From: Carboxylicivirga linearis
Lineage (GTDB): Bacteria > Bacteroidota > Bacteroidia > Bacteroidales > Marinilabiliaceae
Length of the DNA: 64,000 bases
Assembly: GCF_018271995.1 (NCBI RefSeq)
Contig: NZ_JAGUCO010000005.1
Location: forward strand, 1 to 64,000
Direction of reading: 5' to 3'
Of the stretch, positions 54,152 through 62,929 are shown piece by piece. Every line of letters starts with the position of its first letter. The stretch's first letter is position 1. The position numbers and the translations under genes are program-made. The notes beneath the pieces were generated by a model. The model was not told the origin of the DNA. It saw only the letters and a list, made by a program, of their open reading frames with translations, and searched no databases.

Positions 54152-54988
54152 ATGAGTTTAGAAGTTCGCTACGCAGTGCATCCAGAAGATGCAAAAAGTT
54201 ATGGAACGGATCGTATCCGTAAAGAATTTTTGATTGAAAAAGTAATGGTTCCGGGTGAAATTAATCTGGTTTACTCAATGTACGATCGTTACATTGTGGG
54301 TGGAGTGGTTCCAACGGATAAACCTATTGAGTTAGGAACTTATGATGAGTTGAAAGCTGAATTTTTCTTGAATCGTCGTGAGATGGGAATCATCAATGTT
54401 GGAGGTGCAGGTACTGTAACTGCCGACGGAACAGAGTATAAGTTAGATTATAAAGAGGCTTTATACTTAGGAAGTGGTATTAAAGAAGTAACTTTTGCTT
54501 CGGCTGATGCTTCAAAGCCAGCTCACTTCTATGTTAACTCTGCACCAGCACATAAATCATTGCCAAGTAAGCATGTTACTTTAAAAGATGCGAATGTTTT
54601 ACAATTAGGTTCGTTACAGACTTCAAACGAACGTCAGATTAACCAGTTGTTGGTAAAAGAAGTGGTTGAAACATGTCAATTGCAAATGGGAATGACTGAG
54701 CTGAAACCAGGTAGTGTTTGGAATACCATGCCAGCGCATACTCACAGTCGTCGTATGGAGGCTTATTTCTATTTTGAGGTTCCTGAAAATCAAGCTGTAT
54801 GTCACTTTATGGGACAACCAGATGAAACACGTCATATCTGGATGCAGAATGAGCAAGCTGTTTTATCACCATCATGGAGTATTCATAGTGCAGCAGGTAC
54901 ATCAAACTATATCTTTATTTGGGGTATGGCTGGCGAAAACTTGGATTATGGTGATATGGATATTCGTCAACCAAACGAATTAAGATAA
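54152..54988 (+). CDS. kduI: 5-Keto-4-deoxyuronate isomerase KduI
   Basis: 278 residues, the length of the family. Conserved segments include [20 protein letters not shown] near the start, [13 protein letters not shown] in the first cupin half, and the zinc-site region [19 protein letters not shown] with its histidines and glutamate in the second. It isomerises 5-keto-4-deoxyuronate (DKI) to 2,5-diketo-3-deoxygluconate in the breakdown of unsaturated galacturonate. It is followed 9 bp later by the KdgF-like gene and then kduD, in pathway order. Cytoplasmic. No anomalies. Confidence 0.97.
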   Translation: MSLEVRYAVHPEDAKSYGTDRIRKEFLIEKVMVPGEINLVYSMYDRYIVGGVVPTDKPIELGTYDELKAEFFLNRREMGIINVGGAGTVTADGTEYKLDYKEALYLGSGIKEVTFASADASKPAHFYVNSAPAHKSLPSKHVTLKDANVLQLGSLQTSNERQINQLLVKEVVETCQLQMGMTELKPGSVWNTMPAHTHSRRMEAYFYFEVPENQAVCHFMGQPDETRHIWMQNEQAVLSPSWSIHSAAGTSNYIFIWGMAGENLDYGDMDIRQPNELR

Positions 54989-54997
54989 TATTGAATT

Positions 54998-55336
54998 ATG
55001 AAATATGTGGGTAAATACGATGAATTAAAGGTAACCAAAGTTGCTGAAGGTATTCAACGTCGTATTGTAAAAACAGATAACCTGATGATGGTGAATGTGG
55101 AATTTACTGATGGGCCAACAACAGAGCCGGATCCGTTTCATTCTCATCCACACGAGCAGGTGTCTTACATGATAGAAGGTGAGGTATATCTTTTTGTTGG
55201 TGATGAAGAGAAGGTTCATTTGAAGCCGGGCGATCATTTTGCCATCCCGTCAGATGTGCCTCATACCATTCAGCGATTAACGCCGGTTGTGAAACTGATT
55301 GATTGTTTTACCCCATTACGTGAAGATTTTTTATAA
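54998..55336 (+). CDS. kdgF: KdgF-like cupin, unsaturated uronate linearisation
   Basis: 112-residue single-domain cupin. The metal-binding cluster is FHSHPHEQVSYMIEGEV (His48, His50, His52, Gln54), with a further His89 in SDVPHTIQ. Length, motif and position between kduI and kduD match KdgF, which opens 4,5-unsaturated galacturonate to the linear keto form used by KduI. It is 9 bp after kduI and 6 bp before kduD. Cytoplasmic. It would act on the product released by the GH105 enzyme (23672-24880). A generic cupin of other function cannot be excluded from sequence alone, but the context is very strong. Confidence 0.9.
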   Translation: MKYVGKYDELKVTKVAEGIQRRIVKTDNLMMVNVEFTDGPTTEPDPFHSHPHEQVSYMIEGEVYLFVGDEEKVHLKPGDHFAIPSDVPHTIQRLTPVVKLIDCFTPLREDFL

Positions 55337-55342
55337 AACTTA

Positions 55343-56152
55343 TTGAATAAAATGATACAAGAATTATTTGACTTATCAGGAAAAGTAGCCCTTGTTACTG
55401 GTGGTACCCATGGTATCGGTATGGCTATTGGTAAAGCACTTGGAAAAGCAGGTGCTAAAATTTGTGTGAATGATCTTTCGGCAGAAAAACTGGAAGAGTG
55501 TAAAGCTGAATATGCTAAAGATGGCATTGATGTATATACTTTGGTTTTCAATGTAACTAAAGAAGAAGAGGTTGATAAAGGAATCTCTCAAATCGAAAAT
55601 GAAGTAGGTCCGGTTGATATTTTGGTAAACAATGCCGGTATCATCAAGCGTATTCCTATTTTAGACATGCCAATTGCTGATTTTCAACAAGTAATTGATG
55701 TTGACTTGGTGGCGCCTTTAATTGTTGCTAAACGCGTTGCTCCAGGTATGATCGAAAGAAGAGCAGGTAAAATCATCAATATGTGCTCAATGATGAGTGT
55801 TTATGGACGTAACTCTGTTTCTGCATATGCTGCTGCTAAAGGTGGTTTGAAATTGTTAACTGCTAATATGTGTTGTGAGTGGGCTAAGCATGGTTTGCAA
55901 ATCAATGGAATTGGTCCTGGTTATATCGCTACTTCGCAAACAGCACCAATCCGCGAAAATGGTCACCCATTTAACGACTTAGTAATGACACGTACACCTG
56001 CCGCTCGCTGGGGTGAGCCTGAAGATGTAGGTAATGCTGCATTGTTCCTGGCTTCAAAGGCAAGTGAATTTGTAAATGGTCATGTGCTTTATGTTGATGG
56101 TGGTATCTTGGCCAACTTCGGATATGTTAAAGGTGAAAATGATCTTGACTAA
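55343..56152 (+). CDS. kduD: 2-Keto-3-deoxygluconate 5-dehydrogenase-type SDR (KduD)
   Basis: 269 residues, classical short-chain dehydrogenase: TGGTHGIGMAIG cofactor motif, NNAGIIKRIPILD, catalytic Ser in INMCSMMSVYG and Tyr/Lys in SAYAAAKGG. The sequence FVNGHVLYVDGGILANFG at the end is typical. KduD reduces 2,5-diketo-3-deoxygluconate to KDG, feeding KdgK. It lies 6 bp after kdgF and its stop is followed one base later by the start of the DUF4861 gene. Its substrate is a 3-deoxy sugar acid, unlike the UxuB-type SDR at 48635-49474. Confidence 0.94.
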   Translation: MNKMIQELFDLSGKVALVTGGTHGIGMAIGKALGKAGAKICVNDLSAEKLEECKAEYAKDGIDVYTLVFNVTKEEEVDKGISQIENEVGPVDILVNNAGIIKRIPILDMPIADFQQVIDVDLVAPLIVAKRVAPGMIERRAGKIINMCSMMSVYGRNSVSAYAAAKGGLKLLTANMCCEWAKHGLQINGIGPGYIATSQTAPIRENGHPFNDLVMTRTPAARWGEPEDVGNAALFLASKASEFVNGHVLYVDGGILANFGYVKGENDLD

Positions 56153-56153
56153 T

Positions 56154-57314
56154 ATGAAGAATATTATTTCAATATTAACGGTTGCTGTAGTATTGGTGTT
56201 TACTCAATGTAGTGCACCAGCTACAATCGTAACTGTTACCAATCCGGCTGATTTTGATCGTTTGATTGAAACGGTTGAAGTGAAATTAGCTGATGCTAAT
56301 ATTGCTGGCAACAAAGCTATTGTTTTTGATCAGACTACTGGCAAGGAAGTATTAAGTCAGTTGATTGATAAAGATGGTGATGGCGCATCTGATATAATTT
56401 TATTTCAGGTGGAATTAAAGGCAAATGAATCTAAGACTTTTGCTATTAAAGAGGGTGAATCAACTATTGAGCCTTCAGAAGTAAAAACCTTTGCTCGTTT
56501 TGTGCCTGAGCGTACCGATGATTATACATGGGAAAACGACCGGGTGTCATTTAGAACATACGGACCAGAAGCTCAGCGTATGGTGGAAGAGAATATCCCG
56601 GGAGGAACACTTTCAAGTGGTATTGATTGCTGGTTAAAGAAAGTGGATTATTCAATCATTGATAAATGGTATGAGGGATATAAAAAAGATCCGATGTATT
56701 ACCATAGTGATCATGGTGAAGGATTAGATAATTACCATGTGGGTCCAAGTCGTGGTTGTGGTGGAACAGGCGTTTTTATCGATGACGTATTGTATACCTC
56801 TAAAAACTTTGTTGCTCACAAAACTTTCTTTAATGGACCAATCTCAACAGAGTTTGAATTGGATTATGCACCATATAAGGCGGGTGATGCTTCGGTTAAA
56901 GAGCGTAAAGTAATCTCAATTGATTTGGGTAGTAACATGACTAAGTATGTTATTTACGTTGATGGAACTGATCAGCTTTCAGCCGGTGTTACCCTGCATG
57001 ATAGAAAAGGAACCCTTTCCACTAATGATGAAAACGGTTGGATTAACTGGTATGCTCCTCATTTTGGTGAGGAAATAAGTACTAGTGTTGTAGCTGATCC
57101 TAAATACTATGCTGGTAATTTTAAAATTGAAACAGAAGTACCAGATCGTAGCAATGCCATTGTTCATTTAAATGTAATTGATGGAAAAGTTGAATTCTAT
57201 TCAGGATTTTTCTGGACTGGCAGCAAGCAATTTGAAAGTAATGCAAAGTGGGAAGAGTATCTGAATACCTTTTCTCAATGTTTGAAAAAGCCATTGCAAG
57301 TTGAAGTGAAATAA
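56154..57314 (+). CDS. DUF4861 family lipoprotein
   Basis: 386 residues from the ATG at 56154 (MKNIISILTVAVVLVFTQCSAPA), one base after the kduD stop. An upstream in-frame start at 56076 would overlap kduD and destroy the lipoprotein signal. The lipid Cys is residue 19. The body matches DUF4861: RFVPERTDDYTWENDRVSFR, NYHVGPSRGCGGTGVFIDD and EFYSGFFWTGSKQF. The family occurs next to uronate and pectin or alginate genes in Bacteroidota, but I know of no proven activity. Being exported, it must act outside the cytoplasm, although its operon partners are cytoplasmic. Residues after the Cys are not acidic, so the periplasmic side is likely. Confidence 0.85.
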   Translation: MKNIISILTVAVVLVFTQCSAPATIVTVTNPADFDRLIETVEVKLADANIAGNKAIVFDQTTGKEVLSQLIDKDGDGASDIILFQVELKANESKTFAIKEGESTIEPSEVKTFARFVPERTDDYTWENDRVSFRTYGPEAQRMVEENIPGGTLSSGIDCWLKKVDYSIIDKWYEGYKKDPMYYHSDHGEGLDNYHVGPSRGCGGTGVFIDDVLYTSKNFVAHKTFFNGPISTEFELDYAPYKAGDASVKERKVISIDLGSNMTKYVIYVDGTDQLSAGVTLHDRKGTLSTNDENGWINWYAPHFGEEISTSVVADPKYYAGNFKIETEVPDRSNAIVHLNVIDGKVEFYSGFFWTGSKQFESNAKWEEYLNTFSQCLKKPLQVEVK

Positions 57315-57337
57315 TTCAAAATTGAAATAGCTCAAAA

Positions 57338-57375
57338 AAAGCTCGGTTCTGTTAGTCAGAATCGGGCTTTTTGCT
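57338..57375 (+). terminator. Terminator of the LacI-kduI-kdgF-kduD-DUF4861 operon
   Basis: The 14-base arms aaagctcggttctg (57338-57351) and cagaatcgggcttt (57357-57370) pair with two mismatches or wobbles around a 5-base loop, then ttgcttt follows. Confidence 0.85.
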
Positions 57376-57437
57376 TTAGTTGAGGATTTATTGCAATTAG
57401 TTTTTCGTTAAGAGATGCAACTTTAAATCAGAAATAC

Positions 57438-57462
57438 TATCTTTGACCCTACCGGAACAGAA
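57438..57462 (+). promoter_or_regulatory. xylR promoter -7 and operator motif
   Basis: TATCTTTG (57438-57445) fits the -7 consensus TAnnTTTG. Four bases later comes taccggaacagaa (57450-57462), sharing TACC-N2-AACAGAA with the site in front of xylB. This suggests autoregulation by the GntR-type protein. Confidence 0.5.
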
Positions 57463-57483
57463 TACAATAGAAAGATTGATTGA

Positions 57484-58473
57484 ATGATAGAGTTTACTAT
57501 TAACCCCGCAAGTGATATTCCAAAATTTCAGCAATTAATTGATCAGGTAGTTAATGCGTTAGCCGAAAATAAATTGTTTGAAGGAGATCAATTACCTTCG
57601 GTTAATCAAATCTGCCAAAGCTACAAGTTATCAAGGGATACGGTTTTTAAGGCATATGGAATTTTAAAGGAGCAAGGTGTAATAGAGTCGGTTCCAAATA
57701 AAGGCTATTTTGTGGCCAAGGAAGGACGCAAAGTGTTCTTGTTTCTAGATACACTTAAGGCATACAAAGAAGTATTGTATGGCGAGTTTGTGAAAAAGCT
57801 TGATAAAGATACCATTGCAGATGTCCACTTTCATCATTATAATATTGAGGTGTTTAAAAAGTTGATTACTGAAAGTAGAGGGCGTTATAGTAAATATATC
57901 ATCATGCCCTTTGCGCATGAAGGGGTTGAAGAAGTAATTGCTATGCTTTCCCCAGAAAAGACCTTGATTATTGATTGGGATACCAATATTAAGAAAATTA
58001 CCAATAAGCTTTATCAGGATTTTGGTCAGGCTGTGATTGATGCGTTGTCTGAAGCTGAACATCTTTTAAGAAGATATAAGACTTTAATTATGGTTTATCC
58101 TGAGTTTACCAATCATCCCAGAATAACTGTAGATTGTTTTGAGGAATATTGTAAAGATCAGGGGTTTAATTATTCAATATTGGAGGATTCTAATCTTTTA
58201 AATGTTAAAGCTGGTGAAATGTATTTTAGTGTGAGTGATAGGATGTTGGGTGAAATTTTGGAGCAGTGCAGAGAGAAAAAATTGGAGCCAGGGGTAGATG
58301 TTGGAATTCTATCGTACAACGAAACACCCATGAAAAAATTTATTTATAAAGGTATCTCTGTTATTTCAACTGATTTTAAATTAATGGGACAGAAGGCAGC
58401 AGCCTTTGCTTCAGAGGATATCAAAATGGATTTTTGCGTGCCAACTAAAATATTTTTTAGAGAATCGTTGTAG
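57484..58473 (+). CDS. GntR-type transcriptional regulator of xylose genes
   Basis: 329 residues. The N-terminal winged helix (QLPSVNQICQSYKLSRDTVFKAYGILKEQ) is of the GntR family; the remainder is a periplasmic-binding-protein-like ligand domain (KVFLFLDTLKAYKEVLYGEFV ... PGVDVGILSYNETPMKKFIYKG). This architecture is common for Bacteroidota sugar regulators. It lies 65 bp upstream of xylB in the same direction, and the same operator-like motif sits at its own promoter and at the xylB promoter. It therefore probably regulates itself and xylB-xylA in response to xylose or xylulose; the effector is inference. Confidence 0.88.
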   Translation: MIEFTINPASDIPKFQQLIDQVVNALAENKLFEGDQLPSVNQICQSYKLSRDTVFKAYGILKEQGVIESVPNKGYFVAKEGRKVFLFLDTLKAYKEVLYGEFVKKLDKDTIADVHFHHYNIEVFKKLITESRGRYSKYIIMPFAHEGVEEVIAMLSPEKTLIIDWDTNIKKITNKLYQDFGQAVIDALSEAEHLLRRYKTLIMVYPEFTNHPRITVDCFEEYCKDQGFNYSILEDSNLLNVKAGEMYFSVSDRMLGEILEQCREKKLEPGVDVGILSYNETPMKKFIYKGISVISTDFKLMGQKAAAFASEDIKMDFCVPTKIFFRESL

Positions 58474-58515
58474 TGATGATTCTTTTTTATAATTTTGAAC
58501 CATACCACAACAGAA
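58468..58515 (+). promoter_or_regulatory. xylB promoter and operator motif
   Basis: TTG at 58468-58470 and TAATTTTG at 58490-58497 form a -33/-7 pair with a 19-bp spacer. Five bases after the -7 comes taccacaacagaa (58503-58515), the counterpart of the xylR site. The start codon is at 58539. Confidence 0.6.
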
Positions 58516-58538
58516 CGGAACACTAATAAAAGCGTATT

Positions 58539-60011
58539 ATGTATTCACTAGGTTTTGATATAGGAAGTTCATCAGTAAAAGTGGCTTTGCTTGATGTTAA
58601 AACAGGTAAGGCGATAGACTCAGCTTTCTATCCGAAAGAAGAAATGGCTATTTCTTCTCCACAGCCCGATTGGGCAGAGCAGCATCCAAAAGATTGGTGG
58701 GCTAATTTAAAATTAGCTTTAAAAGATGTACTAACCGATTCAAAAGTTGATGTTACTCAAATTAAGTCGATAGGTATTTCGTATCAAATGCATGGTTTAG
58801 TGGTGGTGGATAAAGAGGGTGAAGTGTTGCGACCAGCAATTATTTGGTGCGATAGTCGTGCAATTCCATATGGAAACGCAGCTTTTGAGAAGCTGGGAGA
58901 GGAGCATTGCTTATCTCATATGTTGAATTCACCCGGTAACTTCACTGCATCTAAATTAAAGTGGATTAAAGAAAACGAACCAGAGGTTTTTAATCAGGTT
59001 GATAAAATTATGCTTCCGGGCGATTATATAGCTTATCGCCTTACTGGTGATATGGTTACCACAAAAAGTGGTTTGTCAGAAGGAATCTTTTGGGATTTTC
59101 AAACCCAGAGTGTTTCAAAAGAGCTACTCGATTATTACGGTTTTAACGAGAGTGTGATACCTGCCATCAAAGATACATTTGAAATACAAGGAAGATTAAC
59201 TGAAGAGGTTGCTAAAGAACTTAATCTTACAGCCGGGGTTGCAGTGTCGTATCGTGCAGGTGACCAACCTAATAATGCTTTAAGTTTAAATGTTCTGAAT
59301 CCGGGTGAAGTTGCCGCTACGGCTGGAACTTCTGGTGTTGTATATGGAGTGAGCGATCAGTTAAAATACGATCCTAAAGGACGCGTAAATACTTTTGCCC
59401 ATGTTAATCACAGTAATACAGATCCACGCTTGGGTGTGTTATTGTGTATCAACGGAACCGGTATTTTAAATTCCTGGTTGCGTAAAAATGTAGCAGCTGA
59501 GCTCGACTATGTTCAAATGAATGAAGAAGCTTCAGTGGTTGCACCCGGAAGTAATGGGCTTTTGTTCTTCCCTTTTGGAAACGGAGCAGAACGAGTTTTG
59601 CAAAACGAAAATCCAGGTTCAAGCTTAGTTAATCTGAATTTTAATCATCATACCAGAGCGCATGTAATTCGTGCGGCGCAAGAAGGTATTGCTTTTAGTT
59701 TTAAATTCGGTATGGATGTGATGGAGTTAACGGGTATCGAAACCAAAGTCATCAAGGCTGGAAAAGCAAATATGTTTTTAAGCCCGATTTTCCGTCAGAC
59801 ATTGGCTGATGTTACCGGATCGACCATTGAATTGTACGAAACAGATGGAGCTTTGGGAGCTGCTCGTGGAGCTGCTTATGGTGCAGGATTATATTCTTCA
59901 TTAAGCGAGGCTTTTGATTCGCTAACCAAAGTTGGAGTTATCGAACCTAATAAAGAAAATGAGGCTACTTTAAAATCCACTTACGAAGAGTGGAAATCAA
60001 AATTGAAATAA
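58539..60011 (+). CDS. xylB: Xylulokinase
   Basis: 490 residues of the FGGY kinase family: N-terminal LGFDIGSSSVKVALLD phosphate-binding motif, SIGISYQMHGLVVVDKEG with the His/Gln-Met substrate region, and the C-terminal ATP-site segments AGKANMFLSPIFRQTLAD and GALGAARGAAYGAG. It phosphorylates xylulose to xylulose 5-phosphate in the cytoplasm. The length is normal and no motif is broken. xylA follows 25 bp downstream. In this setting the xylose could come from xylogalacturonan or from co-occurring hemicellulose. Confidence 0.96.
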   Translation: MYSLGFDIGSSSVKVALLDVKTGKAIDSAFYPKEEMAISSPQPDWAEQHPKDWWANLKLALKDVLTDSKVDVTQIKSIGISYQMHGLVVVDKEGEVLRPAIIWCDSRAIPYGNAAFEKLGEEHCLSHMLNSPGNFTASKLKWIKENEPEVFNQVDKIMLPGDYIAYRLTGDMVTTKSGLSEGIFWDFQTQSVSKELLDYYGFNESVIPAIKDTFEIQGRLTEEVAKELNLTAGVAVSYRAGDQPNNALSLNVLNPGEVAATAGTSGVVYGVSDQLKYDPKGRVNTFAHVNHSNTDPRLGVLLCINGTGILNSWLRKNVAAELDYVQMNEEASVVAPGSNGLLFFPFGNGAERVLQNENPGSSLVNLNFNHHTRAHVIRAAQEGIAFSFKFGMDVMELTGIETKVIKAGKANMFLSPIFRQTLADVTGSTIELYETDGALGAARGAAYGAGLYSSLSEAFDSLTKVGVIEPNKENEATLKSTYEEWKSKLK

Positions 60012-60036
60012 ACAAACAATCTAAATAGTTACAGTT

Positions 60037-61350
60037 ATGGCAACAAACGAATATTTTTCAGGTATTGGAAAAATAGCTTACGAAGGAAGAGATTCAAAAA
60101 ATCCATTAGCGTTTAAATGGTACAATCCAGAGCAAGTAATTGCTGGAAAAACAATGAAAGAGCACATGCGTTTCGCAGTGGCTTACTGGCACTCTTTCTG
60201 CGCAAAAGGAAGCGATCCTTTTGGTGGAGATACTATGACTTTCCCTTGGGATAAAGGTGCAAATGCATTGGATCAGGCTAAATACAAAATGGAAGCTGCT
60301 TTTGAATTTTTTACAAAAATTGGTGCACCTTTTTATTGCTTTCACGATACTGACGTTGTAGGTGACGGAACAGCATTTGAAATTGAAGAGCGTTTACAAA
60401 AGATTATTCCTATTGCTCAGCAATATCAAAAAGAAACGGGTGTAAACCTATTATGGGGTACTGCTAATGTATTTTCAAATCCTCGTTATATGAATGGTGC
60501 TTCAACCAACCCTGATTTTGGTGCTTTAACTCATGCTGCTACTCAGGTTAAAAATGCCATTGATACTACCATAGCTTTAGGCGGACAAAACTACGTGTTC
60601 TGGGGTGGTCGCGAAGGTTACATGTCATTATTAAATACTGATATGAAACGCGAAAAAGAGCATTTAGCTCAGTTCTTAACAATGGCTCGCGATTATGCTC
60701 GTAAGAATGGATTTAAAGGTAACTTCTTTATTGAGCCTAAGCCAATGGAACCAACTAAACATCAGTATGATGTAGATGCTGAAACGGTAATTGGATTCTT
60801 GCGTCACCATGGTTTGGATAAAGATTTCAAATTAAATATTGAAGTAAATCACGCTACTTTAGCTCAGCACACATTCGAACATGAATTACAATGTGCTGCT
60901 GATGCTGGTATGTTAGGTAGTATTGATGCCAACAAAGGTGATTATCAAAACGGATGGGATACAGATGAATTCCCAACTAATATTTATGAAACAGTAGAAG
61001 CAATGTTGGTTATTCTTCAGGCTGGTGGATTCCAGGGTGGAGGTATTAACTTCGATGCTAAAATTCGCCGTAACTCAACTGATGCTGAAGATTTATTTAT
61101 CGCTCACGTTTCTGGTATGGATGTTTTTGCACGTGCATTGGTTATTGCTGACGATATCCTTAAAAATAGCGACTTCCTGAAGCAAAGAGCAGATCGTTAT
61201 GCTTCATTCGATTCAGGAAAAGGTGCTGAATTTGAAGCTGGTAAATTAACCCTTGAAGATCTTCGTGCGATTGCTAAAGAAGCTGGTGAGCCAGCTCAAA
61301 TTAGCGGTAAACAAGAGCGCTATGAGCAATTGATTAATATGTATATCTAA
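60037..61350 (+). CDS. xylA: Xylose isomerase
   Basis: 437 residues, type II xylose isomerase. It has the catalytic His/Asp region [14 protein letters not shown], the metal-ligand segment [15 protein letters not shown], and [17 protein letters not shown] with [20 protein letters not shown]. It converts xylose to xylulose with two divalent metals. It lies between xylB (25 bp upstream) and a sugar porter gene (134 bp downstream, with a hairpin-rich spacer), so the carrier may be expressed at a lower or separately tuned level. Full length and cytoplasmic. Confidence 0.98.
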   Translation: MATNEYFSGIGKIAYEGRDSKNPLAFKWYNPEQVIAGKTMKEHMRFAVAYWHSFCAKGSDPFGGDTMTFPWDKGANALDQAKYKMEAAFEFFTKIGAPFYCFHDTDVVGDGTAFEIEERLQKIIPIAQQYQKETGVNLLWGTANVFSNPRYMNGASTNPDFGALTHAATQVKNAIDTTIALGGQNYVFWGGREGYMSLLNTDMKREKEHLAQFLTMARDYARKNGFKGNFFIEPKPMEPTKHQYDVDAETVIGFLRHHGLDKDFKLNIEVNHATLAQHTFEHELQCAADAGMLGSIDANKGDYQNGWDTDEFPTNIYETVEAMLVILQAGGFQGGGINFDAKIRRNSTDAEDLFIAHVSGMDVFARALVIADDILKNSDFLKQRADRYASFDSGKGAEFEAGKLTLEDLRAIAKEAGEPAQISGKQERYEQLINMYI

Positions 61351-61361
61351 ATCATACATTT

Positions 61362-61464
61362 CCCGAAAGATGTAAAGACTGTATTATCGCTGTGCTGATT
61401 TATCAGTGCAGCGAATTTAACAAGAAACAATAGTTGGTCGTCTTCAAACCCGGCATCTTTCGGG
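61362..61464 (+). promoter_or_regulatory. Nested hairpin region between xylA and the sugar porter gene
   Basis: Outer perfect 11-bp arms cccgaaagatg (61362-61372) and catctttcggg (61454-61464) enclose an inner hairpin tcgctgtgctgat/atcagtgcagcga (61387-61414). The 3' outer arm can also fold locally as cccg-N8-cggg before attttatt. This looks like an mRNA processing or attenuation structure. Confidence 0.5.
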
Positions 61465-61484
61465 ATTTTATTAAATCCTGTTTT

Positions 61485-62873
61485 ATGAATAAAGAACAAA
61501 ATATTGGCTATATCATTCTGTTAACATTGGTGGCAACCTTAGGAGGGTTGCTTTTTGGTTATGATACAGCTGTTATTTCAGGTGCTGAAAAATCCATTCA
61601 GGCCTTTTTAATTGATGGGCTCAATCTTAGCTCTTTTGCCCACGGAGCTACCGTTTCAAGTGCCTTAATCGGATGTATTATCGGAGGAGCTATTTCTGGT
61701 TATTTGTCATCACGTTTAGGACGGAAAAAATCATTAATGGTGGCGGCTATCTTATTCTTCATTTCTGCTATTGGATCGGGCCGACCTGAAATGTTATTCT
61801 TTGAAGAAGGTAGAGCTACCATGGGCTTACTTTATATGTTCAATTTCTATCGTGTAATAGGTGGTATAGGTGTAGGATTAGCTTCTGCTGTTAGTCCGAT
61901 GTATATCAGCGAAATTGCCCCTGCTCATATCCGCGGACGACTAATCTCTTTTAACCAATTTGCTATCATATTTGGTATGTTGGTAGTGTACTTTGTAAAC
62001 TGGTCGATTGCCAAGGGACAAACTATTGAATGGATTAATGCAACAGGATGGCGTTATATGTTTCTTTCAGAGGCAATACCGGCAGGACTGTTTGGTGTTT
62101 TATTGCTTTTTGTTCCTGAGACGCCTCGTTACCTATCAATGCAAAATGAGAATGATAAAGCACTCACTATACTTGAAAGAATCAATGGGGTTGAGGCTGC
62201 CAAAAAGATATTAAATGAAATTAAAGGAACCGTTGATAAAACATCGGCCAAGTTATCTACTTATGGCTCAAAAATTATAGTAATTGGAATTTTATTGTCT
62301 GTCTTTCAGCAATTTGTAGGGATAAATGTTGCCTTGTATTATGCACCTCGTATTTTTGAAAGTGTGGGTGCAGCCAAAGATGCTTCCATGTTACAAACCA
62401 TTGTAATGGGATTGGTAAATGTTGTTTTTACTGTTGTTGCGATTGCTACTGTTGATCACTGGGGGCGTAAACCATTGTTAATTACCGGATCTATTGGTAT
62501 GGCCATAGGTATGATTGCCATTGGTATGTTATCGTTTTTTAAGGTAATTGGAATTAGTACCCTAGTGTTTATTATTATATATACAGCTTCTTTTATGATG
62601 AGTTGGGGACCTATCTGTTGGGTGTTAATTGGTGAAATATTTCCTAATAAAATCAGGGGTAAAGCTATTGCTATTGCGGTTGCGGCACAATGGGCAGCCA
62701 ATTATTTTATCTCATCTACCTATCCGGCTATGATGGAGTTTAGTGGTGGGGCTACTTATATGTTCTACGGAATTATGAGTATTCTATCAGCCCTTTTTGT
62801 GTGGAAGATGGTTCCAGAAACAAAAGGAAAGTCATTAGAAGAAATGGAAGATGTAATTAAGGATTTGAAGTAG
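61485..62873 (+). CDS. MFS sugar porter, probable xylose:proton symporter
   Basis: 462 residues from the ATG at 61485 (MNKEQNIGYIILLTLVATLGG); an in-frame start at 61434 would run through the hairpin region and is unlikely. It is an inner-membrane protein with 12 spans and clear sugar-porter signatures: GYDTAVISGAEKS, RLGRKKS, PETPRYL after span 6 and VPETKGKSLEEME at the end. QQFVGINVALYYAP in span 7 is the sugar-binding motif of XylE/glucose porters. Its place after xylB-xylA supports xylose as substrate, though arabinose or glucose cannot be excluded. A strong terminator follows. Confidence 0.92.
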   Translation: MNKEQNIGYIILLTLVATLGGLLFGYDTAVISGAEKSIQAFLIDGLNLSSFAHGATVSSALIGCIIGGAISGYLSSRLGRKKSLMVAAILFFISAIGSGRPEMLFFEEGRATMGLLYMFNFYRVIGGIGVGLASAVSPMYISEIAPAHIRGRLISFNQFAIIFGMLVVYFVNWSIAKGQTIEWINATGWRYMFLSEAIPAGLFGVLLLFVPETPRYLSMQNENDKALTILERINGVEAAKKILNEIKGTVDKTSAKLSTYGSKIIVIGILLSVFQQFVGINVALYYAPRIFESVGAAKDASMLQTIVMGLVNVVFTVVAIATVDHWGRKPLLITGSIGMAIGMIAIGMLSFFKVIGISTLVFIIIYTASFMMSWGPICWVLIGEIFPNKIRGKAIAIAVAAQWAANYFISSTYPAMMEFSGGATYMFYGIMSILSALFVWKMVPETKGKSLEEMEDVIKDLK

Positions 62874-62893
62874 AGATTAATAATAGAGATGTA

Positions 62894-62929
62894 AAAGGAT
62901 GTTATCTGAATGATGACATCCTTTTTTTT
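62894..62929. terminator. Terminator after the sugar porter gene
   Basis: The stem ggatgt/acatcc is extended by atc/gat and by flanking A/T pairs, and is followed by eight T. It sits between two convergent genes and overlaps the end of the minus-strand kinase gene. Confidence 0.88.

Noticed and set aside
56076-56153. Upstream start for the DUF4861 gene
   Set aside because: It would overlap kduD by 77 bases and bury the lipoprotein signal that begins at 56154.
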